Shown here one piece after another: positions 1 through 12,344 of a DNA stretch of 64,000 bases. The translations under genes were made by a program, and so were the position numbers. How positions within the stretch are numbered: position 1 is the stretch's first letter; each line of letters starts with the position of its first letter. Under the pieces are notes generated by a model. The model ran no database searches. It had not been told where the DNA came from and was given only the letters and a program-made list of their open reading frames with translations. The stretch is from Helochares maculicollis. Taxonomy: Eukaryota > Arthropoda > Insecta > Coleoptera > Hydrophilidae. The stretch spans positions 1 to 64,000 of the forward strand of contig JAWQRO010000009.1 of assembly GCA_033557835.1 (NCBI GenBank), written 5' to 3'.

Positions 1-1349
1 GTATCGAGTTTTTGAACATAGCCAAGTTGTTTTAAGTGATTTTCAATGCATGTATGTGATACATGCAATCTTACGTGTTGTACTGTGACGATCCGAATCG
101 ATTATTGCTTTGATCAAAAAACTTTTTATACTGATTGACAGCTAAATTGCCAACTATCAAATAACAAAATGTGTTTTACATTTGTACTACATCTGCAAAC
201 TTAAAAATCCAACTGAAGCCATCATTGAGTGAAAGCCGTAATTACTTAATTGTCAACCCAATACAAGCGTAAAAGAGAAACAAGATTTGGTCTACGATAT
301 AAACGTAATAATAAAAATTCAATAGTAAAGACGTTACAATTCAATGTTATAAATCTAGCACGATTGTTTGTTTGTTTTATAGCAATTTTTGAAGCATTAT
401 AAACATAGTTGTGGCTTGCCCTTACAATTTTATGCGAATTGGAAAACCGGAAGTGGGACTTTATTTGTATATTTTTGATTTTTTTTAGTTATGAGTATGA
501 AATTGTTGTAACGTCGATTTTAGAGTATAATTAACGACATGTAATTTAAGAAAATTTTAAATTTCAGTTTAATTTTTGAATTGTACATGAGTTGCTATGT
601 AAAAATTAATTTGTGCAAAATTGGAGAAAGAAGTCGTCAATAGTAGTCTTGCTAATTGTATTTGATGTTGGGTAAACAAAATACATTTCGTTAATGAGTA
701 GAATATTTATCTAATTGTCGACTAGGCGAATTATTGAAAGTATAGTAAGTATAGTTTCGGTCTTCTTCAGTTAACTATTAAATTACAATAAGTATGGAAC
801 TGGTAGGTGATCTCTGAGGAATCGGACAGATATTGTCTATATTGTTAAACTTTCCTACTGGTTTCTTGGTTAATCAGATGCAAAAATACCAGTCATTAAT
901 TATTTTTTTCTATACATATTTACAGTACTTATGTAGATATTTATTTTTCATGTAACTAAGTGTAGGCTATGCTACAGTAGCTTGTACTTAATCACTTCAT
1001 TGATACGAGATGTGTGCGACGGGTGCAAGTCCCATAGCCATCAAGAGTTTATCAGAAATGTGCTGTTCTTGTTCATAATGACCCGTCCAGGCCATTCTTG
1101 AGTTCATAACTACAAATCTTTGTGATATTACATGCAAAGTAATGCCCTTCCCGACCAAACTCTGACGTGTGTGAGTGGCCATTGTTATTACGTTACAATA
1201 TCTTCAGTCTGGACGTGCAGGGTTGATGAATGAACTCGACAAATACCATGATGAAACACAACATTCACAAAATTAAAGACTAGTTAATTTAATGATGTAT
1301 CAAATCATCTATTGTAATATTGTACAAATAATACCAACAGAAAGTATGT
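1..1349. other. Intronic/upstream AT-rich DNA, no gene recognised
   Basis: AT-rich sequence to the left of the first recognised KCMF1 exon, so probably KCMF1 intron. I see no exon with family similarity. A 61-codon open frame on - at 997-1182 has no recognisable family and was not called. Confidence 0.5.
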
Positions 1350-2160
1350 ATTTACCTACGTTGTTTTGAAATTTTTTCAAGTAAAGTACTCTTTAAAATT
1401 AAGCTATCGGATTGAAATTTCATGCACATCTTAAACATCACTCAAAACTGACAGATATGAGTTTTCAACGTGATCTGAGCACCGGAAGTGCTATTTTTAT
1501 AGTTTTGAAAATTCCAATTTTAGTAGGCCTTGGAATAAAAAAATGTACAAAAGTGCTACAAACATGCTAAATATGAAAAATATAGCAATAACAAATAGTT
1601 CCGCCTAAATTTGAAAACCGGAAGTGGGACTTTACCGTCATAAATTTCATTTTGTAGTTATGAATTTGTGTTCTTAAATTGGACCCTTCCTTTCATTAAG
1701 AATTCGCATTTTATAATAGAAGCCTTCAGAAGGGGTTTTTACAAGCTTTCCATATTGCAGACCAGTTAATAGTATATATATTTTTTAAACAAAAAATATT
1801 GTACAATACATAAAGAAATATTAAAAATATTTCGATGTACTGAAAAAAATTGAATATTCCTTATAAATATATTAGTAAGTTGAATATACACATTGGCTTT
1901 TAAATGTGGTGCACATTTTAAATACCACGAAAAAATGGTAGGTACAAATTTTCAACGTCATCGGAGCACTGAAAGTGCGGTTTTATAACATTGAAAATTC
2001 CATTTTTAGTAGGCCTCGGAATACAAATTTGTACAAACTTGTTACAAAAATGCTAAACAATATAAAATTAGCTGTAACGAGTCGTTCTTTGTATATTGGC
2101 AAACTGTAAGTGGGACTTCACTTGCATAAATTTGAAATTCGAGTTATGCACCGTCAAATT
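1350..2160 (+). repeat. R570 repeat, two partial copies with module B
   Basis: At 1350-1650 runs the right half of the R570 unit in + orientation, including the diagnostic strings TTTTCAAGTAAAGTA, GAGCACCGGAAGTGCTATTT and AACCGGAAGTGGGACTTTAC. It continues into module B (about 1651-1880), an AT-rich stretch with GGACCCTTCCTTT and GGGTTTTTACAAGC, which recurs at about 5800-6000, 30750-30990, 49000-49240 and 60380-60610. A second, more diverged R570 piece follows at about 1890-2160. Both lie in probable KCMF1 intron. Confidence 0.75.
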
Positions 2161-2806
2161 GCATCGTACGTAAGTGCTTGTCGTTTAATGATTAAGATTC
2201 GCATACTTGATGACCTAATAATTATGACTGCATATACAAATAATACCCAAGAGGTTTAATTTCTCGTCTTTCTAAAATAGATGTTCAGGTTAGTTATGCA
2301 AATGATATTTGCCACAGAAATGCCATTCCCAAAAACTCTTCAATTTAACACAAAGAGACTGAAGAAGAGAATAAAACATGTATTTAGATGCCTTATACAC
2401 AACAATTCAATTTTAATTTAAAGGTGGCCTTGCCTCACATCTGTCACTTTATATGTCAAATTAATTTTACTTATCCAGTTTTTAAAAATACACATAAATA
2501 ATGTATGCAAGTGAATTTAAAATAATTAAATTTGTTTAGCACTTTAGAAAATGATTAAAGATAAGCTGTCACTTAACAGTATTAAATGAGAACATTGAAT
2601 TCAGCTTTGTCTGTGTAAATTCAGCACACGACAACTGTATACAAGAAAGTCGGCGCTTTCTGCTTCCTCTCAATTAATTTGCTGTACAGGATTTAACGTT
2701 CTGTACGGATCCTCATTTGCTTCGACCGAGAAAAGAGGACGAAACGACCCGAACGGACGGATCGCCTTTTTCACGTTCGTTCTCTTGAACAACCCCTTTG
2801 TTTCAG
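2161..2806. other. KCMF1 intron end with acceptor
   Basis: AT-rich intron sequence followed by a sharp rise in GC near 2690. It ends in the pyrimidine-rich acceptor CCCCTTTGTTTCAG at 2793-2806. A second AG at 2814-2815 is possible, but the 2806 acceptor keeps the residues VFSSGGL, which align with the FTSSSTGGL region of vertebrate KCMF1. Confidence 0.6.
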
Positions 2807-4492
2807 CGTCTTCAGTTCGGGCGGATTGACCTCGTTATCACCGTCGTCGAGGGAATCGGTGGATCCGATAGCGGAGCTTTTGTCCCAACTTTCAGGCGTA
2901 CGTAGATCTGCAAGTAATACTAATAGTACTCCTAGCCAGCTACAACAATTACAAATGCAGCTTCAGCTGGAGCGCCAGCAGCAACACGTAAGCCAAGCGG
3001 CTCGTCAGCAGTTGGAACGACTACCGAGACGGCAGAACCAGAGTCAAAATACAGTACGTGAAACGACTTCGTCCAGTCCGGGGTACAGTTTGTTAATGAA
3101 CCCGGCCTCCAGCCAGCCCTCGAGCTCCGCTCCTCCGGCGCCAGCTCAGGGCTCCAGCTACTTGCTGGACGGCCTGATGGAAGAGTTGTCGCAGCAATCG
3201 TCGGCGGAAGCTCGACCTTCGAGGCGAGGTAAGATCACGAGCGGCCTTTCCCCCTCGGTTTCCTCACACCTTTTATTTTTTCTATAAGAATTCAGTTTGT
3301 TCACTGCAAATAAGTTTTATTATGCTTTAATGATATTGTACTTTAGAGCGGGTACTTTAAGAGGGGACTCTTTAGAGTGTGGGCCTCTCCACACAGACAC
3401 TGACACGCACAAAGAAGTTAAATTTTCTTGTTTCCGCCGAGGTAAGTTTGAAATTTATTGTCGAGGTTCGTTCAAAGTGTCGTAATCTGATCCGAAAGCA
3501 AGTTTGCAAAGTGAGTCATTTGTCGTGAAGGCCTGATGGGAACACTCTGAACAAACCGAGGGATATGTTTTATCTGTTCTACTATGGAATGGAACTTAAC
3601 TTTGATTAAGAGATAACAGTGACGGGGCGAGCACGTCTTGGCTTACTTACTTTTCTCTGGGCTCTATTCTTAACTGTTTTATTTCTGCTATGATGTTTTT
3701 TATTGGGAGTATCTTCACTTTTTGATTATTACGTGATGTGGTTGTTGCGCAATGTTCTTGAATTTGTTTCCCCGGCTCGGCCGAGTCGGACCGACACGAT
3801 CTGTGCATAATTTATCTTATCGATCGATTCGGACATGACATAAACTTCCATGGACCGTACAACTTATTAAAAAATATATACGTACATACAATATTTGTTA
3901 AATGTGTAGTAGCTTTTAAAAATTGAATGTCGCCTCACCTTGGCCAAACGTAGTGATTCTAACATTCTTCTTTACTTAGAACTGAAGTTGGTTGTTTGTT
4001 ACTATATGGGATTTTACTTGTGCATCTTCAATGCTTGTTTGTTATTCGTTTATTTTCTTTGTTTTAAAATCGTTCGAACCGCCAGTACTAATGGGTGTTT
4101 CCGGCAGCTCAAGCGCACCGAATTAATTAGGTCTTTTTCTCTTTGTAGGCCAGTTCATCGAGGATCTGACCTACTGTTCCATTTTAGAAGGCTTCGATAT
4201 AATGGCGTTAAACGAGGACTCGCCTCAGGACAGCACCGTGAGCGCGCCGGCGGCGTCGGCCGGCATCGGCACTGCGGCCCCTACCGTTTCTAGTCAGCTC
4301 ATGACCGCCACGGCAACGACCACGGCCACGGCCTCCGATAATGCCAATCGAGGGCACTTAGGAATTTTTCGTTTACGAGGCCGAGCTAGATCCGACGGAT
4401 TGAATGCAACCAGGCGTGCAGAAGCTAACAAAGCCTCCGTGGAAAATAGTCCCAAAGTTGATGATTCTGCCAAGACTGAAGTTTCAAGATAG
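2807..4492 (+). CDS. Kcmf1: E3 ubiquitin-protein ligase KCMF1, last two coding exons (C-terminal part)
   Basis: KCMF1 is a RING-independent E3 ligase with N-terminal ZZ and C2H2 zinc fingers, working with UBR4 in the N-degron and lysosomal degradation pathways (family knowledge). The window holds exons 2807-3228 and 4149-4492. They join in frame (phase 1, GCGAG^GTAAGA donor, CTCTTTGTAG acceptor) to give 254 residues of C-terminal sequence; the human protein is 381 residues. The hallmark is the conserved block DPIAELLSQLSGVRRSA followed by SQLQQLQMQLQLER and AARQQLE, nearly identical to vertebrate KCMF1. The final exon carries GQFIEDLTYCSIL and GFDIMAL, matching FVQELLLSTLV and CVDIMPL of human. 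The zinc-finger exons are upstream of the window. The tail after GFDIMAL is Ala/Thr-rich and not conserved. The gene converges with Rlip. The stop is TAG at 4490-4492; ATTAAA motifs near 5190-5207 are possible poly(A) signals. Confidence 0.93.
3229..4148 (+). other. KCMF1 intron
   Basis: Intron of 920 bp between the two KCMF1 exons, with a GTAAGA donor and a TTTTTCTCTTTGTAG acceptor. Open frames inside it (for example 3297-3485 and 3940-4293) have no family similarity and are not called. Confidence 0.85.
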
Positions 4493-5660
4493 TCATGCAC
4501 GATGCATTATATTAAAAAAAGGCGAGGAATAGGGTCAATCCTTGTTCTTGTGATAGATTTTTTGCTAATATAGGAATTATAATAACGTGTCGTTTGTAAT
4601 CACATATTGTATTGCTGGTGAAACCTTGTTTGTTAATTTTAAGTGACCGACACTTTATTGGCCTACTTCCTTGTTACCGTTCGGCCCCCTTCCTTTCCTC
4701 TTGCGCTGTTTAATTTACGTCTGATTTTTTCCTGTCTCCTTACACTCGCCCAGTCCCAACTTTACCTTATAATCGAAAATATTTCCCGCACCTCGTTTCC
4801 GCGCCCAGTTATCGCTTTGTTGCCTTGTTTCGTTAAAGTTTTGCCACAGTTGTTACGGACAAAATGCATTTGTTCTAATTGGATATCGGTTATAATCGTA
4901 ACGTACTTGTTAGAGACTCTTACTTAGTACATTATAAATTTATGTGTCGATGTGGTGAAAGAGGGGCGACACAATTTGTGATTATATATGAAGCCTAAGT
5001 CCGTTAAATGTATGTGACGTATTTTTAACCCGAGCTCAAGATACGAACAGTAGCTCTTTAAAAATGCTTTCAAATTAAATCTACCTACGGAAGCCAGTAA
5101 AACTTATTACAAGTGGCTTTAGAATTTGCTATTGGTTCTTAATGAATTGTAGTTTATTTATTTTATTCGTATTATTCAAATATACATTTAAATTAAAAAG
5201 AACATTAAAGTCATGTTTGCAATTTACCAACATAATCTGTAGAATATGGTTTTTTTAATGAATTCTTTTTAATTGTCACTCTTACTTATGGTTTCACAAT
5301 TTTTATTAATGTGAATTATACAGTAAAATTTTTGGAATTGATTTCCGTTGTTTTTTTTTTACCCTTCTTATGTTAATCCGTTAACTTTACGTTCCTCTTG
5401 TTATACTTTGTATTGCCGTGCCATAGCTTGTATGGTTTTTATTCTTCCATTTACAACAAAGTTGAATCACCAAAAGTACTAGTTCATCGCTTTCAAGTAA
5501 ACCACTCGCTTAACAAGACGTATTTATCGACTTCAGTACGAATCTTAAAAATGTTTCAAAAATTCTTTAGCGAAATTTCAATTTGGTTAGCAGCACCCTT
5601 ATACTATGTATAACTTGAAACATTCACACAAATTAAGCTCTAAAATGGATGTAATTAAAA
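4493..5660. other. KCMF1 3' UTR and AT-rich intergenic DNA
   Basis: Begins with the probable KCMF1 3' untranslated region (ATTAAA motifs near 5190-5207) and passes into AT-rich DNA between the convergent KCMF1 and Rlip genes. No further gene or recognised repeat was seen up to 5660. Confidence 0.5.
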
Positions 5661-6410
5661 AAAATCTGGAGCGCCTCCACTCAACATTCTCGTATAAATA
5701 TATATACGACAAAAAGTAACTATGAGTATTATTAACTAAACAAGAAAAATCTAGACAAAATAAAAACAACTTACATATAGTCAACATATTAATATGTTTA
5801 TAAGGAATAATCAATTTTTTTTCAGTACATCGGAATATTTTTAATATTTCTTTGTGTACTGTACAATACTATGTGCTTAAAAAATATATCTACTCTTAAC
5901 TATTCAACAATATTGAACGCTTGTAAAAACCCTCTGCGAAGGCTTCAACTTTCAAATGTCAATTCGTAACTAAAGATTTTAGAATATTTCATAATTAAAA
6001 AATAAAATTTATGATGGTAAAGTTCCACTTTTGGTTTTCAAATTTACACAAAACTCTTTGTTATTGCTATATTTTCCATGGTAAGCATTTTTGTAAAAAT
6101 TTTTATTCCAAGGCCTACTAAAATTGGAACTTTCAAAATTGCAAAAATAGACCTTCAGGTCATGTTGAAAATTTGTACCTATCAGTTTTTTGAGATATTA
6201 AAGATGTGCACGAAATTTCATTCCGATAGCTAAATTTTAAAGACTACTTTACTTGAAAAAATTTCAAAACTGTGTAGGTAAACAGGTACTTCCGGTGGTC
6301 CTACATGCCCCAAAAGCTGACACAGATCTAAGCTTTTGCGATAATACCTGTATGCCAAATTTCATTGCTCCACTGCAACTGCTGCGCCACAGTTGAAATT
6401 TCGGATTTTT
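5661..6410 (-). mobile_element. R570 composite element with left end and module B
   Basis: Starts at 5661 with a clear left terminus (AATCTGGAGCGCCTCCACT followed by CAACATTCTCGTATA), continues through module B in reverse (about 5800-6000), then the R570 unit in - orientation (about 6000-6410). It is truncated at about 6410, before the palindromic right end. No coding capacity. Confidence 0.7.
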
Positions 6411-7157
6411 TCGTTCTACGATCACTTAACTCGCAGGCCATGAAGGGATAGGTTTAAAGAAATACCGATATTTTACAAACAGTTGCTGCTACAAGTGACA
6501 AAATTAAGATCAGGATATTTCTCAAATAATTGACCATGCTTTAGTTTTGTTATAAAGGCGGCTTTGCCTCACACCTGCCGTTACATCTGTCAACTTAGTT
6601 ATCAAATTCAGTTTGCTCATCAAGACTTTAAAATGTATATGGGAGCGCTTGAAATACATAAGGGACTTCATTTGTTGTACTTTGCCCTTCAGAACGGGTA
6701 ATACGTCGAAAAAAGCTTTCGGGGTTAGATCATCTCGCTTTATATAATGGATACGTCAACAAAGAATTTTGTCTAACTTAAGCTACGTGAATTTTAAAGT
6801 CAACAACCTATCTTAAGATCTTTCTAAAGCTACGGATTGCTTTCGATTATACAAAACTGATAGTTATGTACAATGTCCGATAATCTTACGTTGCATTATG
6901 TCAGGTTTGTTTAAAGAACGACTAGATCAGAAAAAGTACTGGGAAGAAATGTTGAAGACAAACTGGCCTTATTAGGTGCCCGAAACACTTCTTATTAGCT
7001 GCTTGTAAATGATATTAACTGTAATAGGATCATAGCTCCTACTGGATCCTCGCAGAAAGGGCGCACTTACACGTACAAAAAATTTAAAATCCACATTCCA
7101 TACTCGTGCACCCGGTACAAGCATAAGGATATTAATAAAACGGTTTAAGGAAGTTAA
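6411..7157. other. Intergenic DNA downstream of Rlip
   Basis: AT-rich sequence with a short stretch resembling the conserved flank of other repeats near 6555-6640 (GGCGGCTTTGCCTCACACCTG; a similar string is at about 2420). No gene recognised. Confidence 0.4.
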
Positions 7158-7163
7158 TTTATT
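7158..7163 (-). promoter_or_regulatory. Poly(A) signal of Rlip
   Basis: TTTATT on +, which is AATAAA on -, lies 56-61 bases downstream of the Rlip stop codon. Confidence 0.55.
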
Positions 7164-7218
7164 TAAATATGTCGTCCATATACACAATATCATAGAACTT
7201 ACATCAAATATATATAGT

Positions 7219-10200
7219 TTATGTAGTAAGCAATTCCAGTTTAGCCTTCAAATCGATACAAATCTCCTTTTGCTCCATTATCTGCCTGACCAAATTGATT
7301 TTTTTGATTTGCAATATTTGGTTCTCCTTATAGAGGAGGTCCATTATCTTATCGAGGCTGTTCATGTTGGATTCGTTTAAGAGGGGCATCGGCCCCGGGT
7401 TGGCCTCGGGCTTCAATTGTTTCTTGAGGACGATTATTTCGTTCCTCTCGTGGTCTATGTCTTTGGATAAGCCGTCCTTCAGCTCCATCAATCCGTTGAT
7501 TTTCAGTTGCAGCAGGGATATCGACTCGTCCAGGGGATTTTTTTCGCAAGATTCTGCGGGGGCGTCCACGATCGGCTCCATCTCTTCCTCGTTTTGGGCA
7601 GAGCCCAGAGATTCTTCACAGTCTATGTTGTCTTCGGAAGCTATGGTAGCCGCATCCGAGACATTTTCTAAGTTATCTACGGTGTCTTGGTCGAGGGGAG
7701 AGTGACTATCGGGGATGCTGATTTCTTCCGAGCTCTTCTCCTCTCTGCTTTCCTTGGTGCCGTGGTCTTTGAGACTTTCTTCTTTCGGTTTCTCGGGGGC
7801 GCTCTCCTTCTGGGCTATTTTCAGTTTCCGTTTGAGTTGTGTTATTATCCTCTGAACCTCCCACAGCATTTCTTGGCGGTTGTCCGAAATGAATCCGGCG
7901 TTCATTTCCGTATGGATCTGAGAGAGAAGGGACTCCTGCTTCTTAAGCTCCACTTCCATCAGGTCGGGTTCGTCCGGGAGTTGCGCCGTGGACGTGAGGG
8001 GGGGTCGGTAAGGGTGGAGGGTGACGTTGGGAAACAGGGTCCTGCAATGGTACAGAAGTGCCGTCAAGAGGCGATGGGAGGTGTGCAAGCAAGGGCTGAC
8101 GGCAGCGACGACGCTTTGGATGTTCATTTTGTTATGCCTTTCGTTGAGTGCGACGTTGTCGAAGTGGATCAGAAGCCAGGAGAGGAGCAGCTGGTTGTTC
8201 TGAGATAGGTTTTCCACGAGGATCTTGAGGTGTTTCTCTCTCGTTCCTATGTTTAAAATGGCACCGGCTTCCTCGAACCTGATCAGTAAGTCGCTCGTGA
8301 AGATAGGTTCGGGTAAATCTCTGAAAAGTCGACAGTTATTTTCGTACACGGTTAAGTCGATCGACAGGACGGATTACCTTATGAACATTTTCAACAGGCT
8401 CGTTACGGTAGGGATGTCGTATTCGCTAAGGTCAACGGGGTCTCTGTGATTAAACATTTTTCTCAAATGAAGCACTTTGGACTTTGTGCCGCTCACTTTG
8501 TAGACACCTTCCATCGAAAGACCATGGGCTTCGACGTAGTCGATGCAGAGGCGAACAGGGAGGGGCAAATCGACTCCATCATGGCACCGACTTCTTTCGA
8601 CTGCTGTGTTGAGGCTAACGGCAAATATTGGCAAGCCCTCTGTGTAGGAATGTACTCCATTAAAAATTTTGTGTGAAACACAATTTTAACACTATTGCTA
8701 ATAAGCAAAACAGTTGATAGTACAATAGTTTTTCTTGTTAGTATATGGATATTTGTAGAAAGACGAAACGCAATCATAGAGCAGGACGTACCAAGCGCGC
8801 AAGTTTAAAATGTCGTTTTCTTGTCAAGAGATAGTGCTTGAAATCTATTAAAATAGCCTTTGGAATCCAAAGCGCCAGTTTTAAGACGACGAATTACAAG
8901 CATTATTGGACGAAGACGATCCACAAACACGACAAATGATCAATTTAAACCACGCATTGATCGAAAACGCCCAAAATGAGCTCGAAGACACAGCAAATTC
9001 ATTCTGCAGCATGACAATGCTCCCACATATTCAGCGAAAGTGGTCAAAGAAACAATTTCTTCGCTTAGTTGGAAACTCCTACCCCACCCACCGTATTCAC
9101 CAGATCTGGCGCCATATGATTGGCTTGTTGAATGGATACCAATGAAAGTTGAAGCTTCCTTTTGGAATGGTATCCATAAATTGGCCGAGAGATGGATAAA
9201 AAGCGAGGGCCTATACTTTGAATAAGAATTGTTTTACCACTGTTCTTAAATAATTGTGTATTTTTTATAACAAAAACGACATTTTAAACTTGCACACCTG
9301 GTAATAGCAAGTACTAATAATAGTGCTGGTCGCAAATGTGCTCATTTATTTGTTTGAAAGTCAATTTTGGTGTAGTGTTTAGTCGGCACACTTGATTTGG
9401 GCGAAGGCCCTCAACTAAAAGTATCAATTTTTGTAATTTCAAATATTGGAAGCCGTAAATTGTGTACCTGAAGTGAGGAGATGCAACATGAAATTGTTTT
9501 TTCGAATTTTTAAAAGATGTCAATTTTTATTCAAGGTATCTCAAGTCTGAAAATGCTACTGAAGACTGTAAATGTAGTACTAATACAATACCAGCAATAT
9601 CAAGATGCTCCTCCCCATGCTTCAGCTTCCGCTCTTTCTTCTCAGCCTTTATTTTCTCTTTTTCCGTTTTCTTTTCGCTCTTTTTCTCCTTATCCTTCTT
9701 GCGGTCTCCTCCATCTTTTTCCTTCTCCCTGGACTTTTCCCGCTTTTCTTTTGACTTTGAAGTGGTGAATTTGAACGACTTTGATTTTTTTGATTTGCTA
9801 GGGCTTCTGCACAAGAAATAATAGTTACACATTTTGCATAAGGCACGTGTTCTGACTCATCAGTTCTTAGCCCGAACTGCTGAGTCAGGAAGAAGTCTTA
9901 AACACATTGATCATATAATGTAGGCAATGAAATTTCAACGAATGCACGGACATAAATGCACTAACGATTTTTTAAACTGTATGGTTCTACGTATTCGATT
10001 CACATAAAAGTTTGGCAAGGAGCTGATATGATTATTCAGTTTTCGAACAGTTAAGTAATGGTTAATTTGAGACTGTTTATTTGGTTCAACGAGAGAATCT
10101 TGAGCCTACCTAGCTTCGTTTTCATCAGGCGAACTCTCCCCTTCGAGAGCCGCATACCCTCTTTCCTTGTCCTTTTTATCCTTCTTGTCTTTTCGTTTCC

Positions 10201-10395
10201 CTATCAGAATGTCCTTTTTCGTAACTTTTTCGGCATCGTCGCTATCTACGATTTAAACATAACAAAACTATCGACTAGGTACCCTCTCGTTCGTGCAGTT
10301 TACTTACAATCGCTTTCGTTACTGTGCTTTTTGCTGATGTCGGACGCGTAAAGCCCCGGAAACTCTTTCATGACATCGGGGCTTTCGAAATCCAT
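7219..10395 (-). CDS. Rlip: RalA-binding protein 1 (RLIP76/RalBP1), complete, five coding exons
   Basis: RalBP1 is an effector of active Ral GTPases, with a RhoGAP domain toward Rac/Cdc42 and a role in endocytosis with AP2 and POB1/Reps (family knowledge). Coding exons on - are 10395-10308, 10245-10110, 9806-9592, 8639-8378 and 8320-7219. All have GT-AG borders and join in frame to 600 residues. Start MDFESPDVMKEFPGLYAS and the blocks RGYAALEGESSPDE and SPSKSKKSKSFKFT match Drosophila Rlip. A Lys/Glu-rich stretch follows to about residue 145. The RhoGAP domain is about 148-345 (LPIFAVSL, ERSRCHDGVDLP, SLLKMF, RDLPEP, HNKMNIQ). The Ral-binding helical region is about 349-404 with LWEVQRIITQLKRKLK. 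Coiled coils lie at about 500-545 and 556-598. Oddity: the RhoGAP arginine-finger position reads GVYKVSG (Lys194) instead of GIYRVSG. A mariner deletion copy sits in the intron at 8640-9591; the 8321-8377 intron is only 57 bp. Confidence 0.95.
8791..9301 (+). mobile_element. Internally deleted mariner element in a Rlip intron
   Basis: About 28-bp inverted termini (5' CCAAGCGCGCAAGTTTAAAA, 3' reverse complement CCAGGTGTGCAAGTTTAAAA) are flanked by TA at 8789-8790 and 9302-9303, the mariner target duplication. Inside, only the C-terminal part of the transposase remains, split over two frames: INLNHALIE, then KVVKETISSLSWKLLPHPPY with SPDLAPYDW. At 511 bp it lacks most of a roughly 1.3-kb autonomous mariner. 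It is the same terminal family as the copies at 44222 and 44579-45540. Confidence 0.88.
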
Positions 10396-11860
10396 CTTGC
10401 CTGCGGAGTTTCTTCGGGTTTAGGTGGAAAACATTTTGAGGTTCGATTCTAACCTCGAAATTTTGACAATTGTGACGTACGATGACAACGACATCGAAGG
10501 GTGGTGGGGCGGCCGAAACGCGAGACGCTATGTTGGTTGCCTATCCTCGGAAAACGGTCGCTAATCGTATTTACTTATGTTTTCCTTTGTTTCCTGTCGC
10601 AGCGCCGTCGAGTGGCTCCCTTGAGGCATTTCGCTCTTCTTCTTATTTTTAAATTAAAAAATTAATGTTGCAGGAGGACACCAGTTTTTAAGTGATAAGG
10701 CGGCGTATCCTCCGTCGTTACTTTTCTTCCTTCTGTTTCCTCCCAATTTAACATTTCGTTCATTTTTTCCAGTGGCTTTGTCTTTGTTCGGCTGAATTTT
10801 CCCGTTAATTTTCTGTGTTTGTTTGCTTGGCTATACAAGTCGGCTCAAATTAGTGGAGCTGAGGTCGAACGAAATGAGATTTGGCGTTCGCGAGTCCCTT
10901 CCAGTAGAAATGGAAACATTCGATGTTTCCGATGAAACGCGAATTATGTCCTAGCCGAGAGCGGAGACGGTCCAGATTTATTACGTGTCTATATTTTCCT
11001 ATATCGACCCCTCCGCGCCCCCGTCGTAATTAACGTGTACATCCCCTATCTATATATTTCCACCTACGCGTTTTCCGCCCACTCGACGAAGTCAAAACGT
11101 GAAATGGGAATGGGAATGGGAATGAGAACAGAATTCGAAATACGGCGTACCTTGGGGGCGAGTGGTTACCCATCGGTTAAGCCGTATTTACTGTAATAGT
11201 CGAACGAGTTTGCGGTTCGTCGACCACATTTTTATTGATTGTCATAAATAATGAAACAGGGCGACCCATTAATTATAGTGCGGCGTTCGGCGTTAACGTT
11301 TTGAATAATTTTATTAGAGAGTTTGCTGTCTAAAATTTAATTCGATTACGATCAGGAAGTTCGAGTTCGGGTTCTAGCTCGAGCTCGAGCGTCGCACGTA
11401 AACACACACGCTCGCCTAATAAATACCTGCCGTGTTATTTTAATGAATTCATCTAAAGTTCAACCTTAGCCCAAATATTTGCATCTCCGCGGGGTCGACA
11501 AAATTGTTTTAAATCTAATTTCGTGGAATTTTGCGAAACCACGTCGCAGCCTGCTCGATTCCCAGATGTCCGAATTTCATTTTAAGAACTTCACGTAACG
11601 AACGATCGCGAGTGCTTTTCAACTTTTTTATGTGTCACCTCTCGGCCCCTGTAGCTTGATCCCTCGTCATTTTCTCATCTTTCATAGAATTCCTCGCCCG
11701 TAATTGCTTCTGCGAATCATTTATGAGAACTTATCGTTTTATACCGCGTGTTTATGTTTTAACGACACAAACGAGGGCTACATTTATTAAATGCATACGA
11801 ATGCACTTTATGTACTACTTTGTTTCAAAACTTTCAACTCTAATACTTCAGTGAACACTT
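10396..11860. other. Rlip upstream region, no gene seen
   Basis: Upstream of the Rlip start codon the sequence is moderately GC-rich (5' untranslated region and probable promoter, not resolved). It contains a short GGGAAT repeat at about 11104-11125. No exon was recognised. Confidence 0.4.
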
Positions 11861-11867
11861 ATTCAAT

Positions 11868-12180
11868 TCAATCGCAAAAGTGCCATTTCAACCAGTGCAC
11901 TTTTGCCAACGTAACACAACTCGATTGATTCCGCCGGCGTAAAAATTGGAGAGTCGATGCAGGCGACGTAGGACGTTTTTGCCTGGTTCTGATTGACGAA
12001 GGTTCTACCGGTGAGACAATTATCGAAGTGTTTGAAAAGATGACAGTCGGTTCGCGCGAGGCCTGGGAGTATGGCGGGTGAGGCAGAACTTCGATGCTCA
12101 ATTTATTTCGTTTTCAGACGGTGATTTGTGAAGCGTGTGGACGGGCGTTGTCGTGGAGCAGAATCGGACCTCTTCTATAG
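11868..12180 (-). mobile_element. Mariner transposase fragment, C-terminal
   Basis: On - the frames yield, with frameshifts, a run resembling the mariner C-terminus: LSIEVLPHPPYS, then CHLFKHFDNCLTG-like residues, and finally YAGGINRVVLRWQKC before NGTF. The fragment is broken by frameshifts and a stop, with no intact termini. Similarity upstream to about 12290 may extend it (a possible HDNARPH motif region). Confidence 0.6.
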
Positions 12181-12344
12181 ACCAGTACCTACTGCTGCTG
12201 ATATAATTTTCGCTGATGTCTTCACGGTAGGAGTCTGCAGTGATGGTTTTTGTCCGGTTGCACGAAGTTATAGTGAATCGCACTAGCCGCTAATCGCGAC
12301 GAGTTCGCAGAGGAAAAGTGGCTGAAAATTACTTAACGAATTTA

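Noticed and set aside
997..1182. 61-codon open frame on -
   Set aside because: Looks protein-like in composition, but I recognise no family, splice site or repeat; not enough to call.
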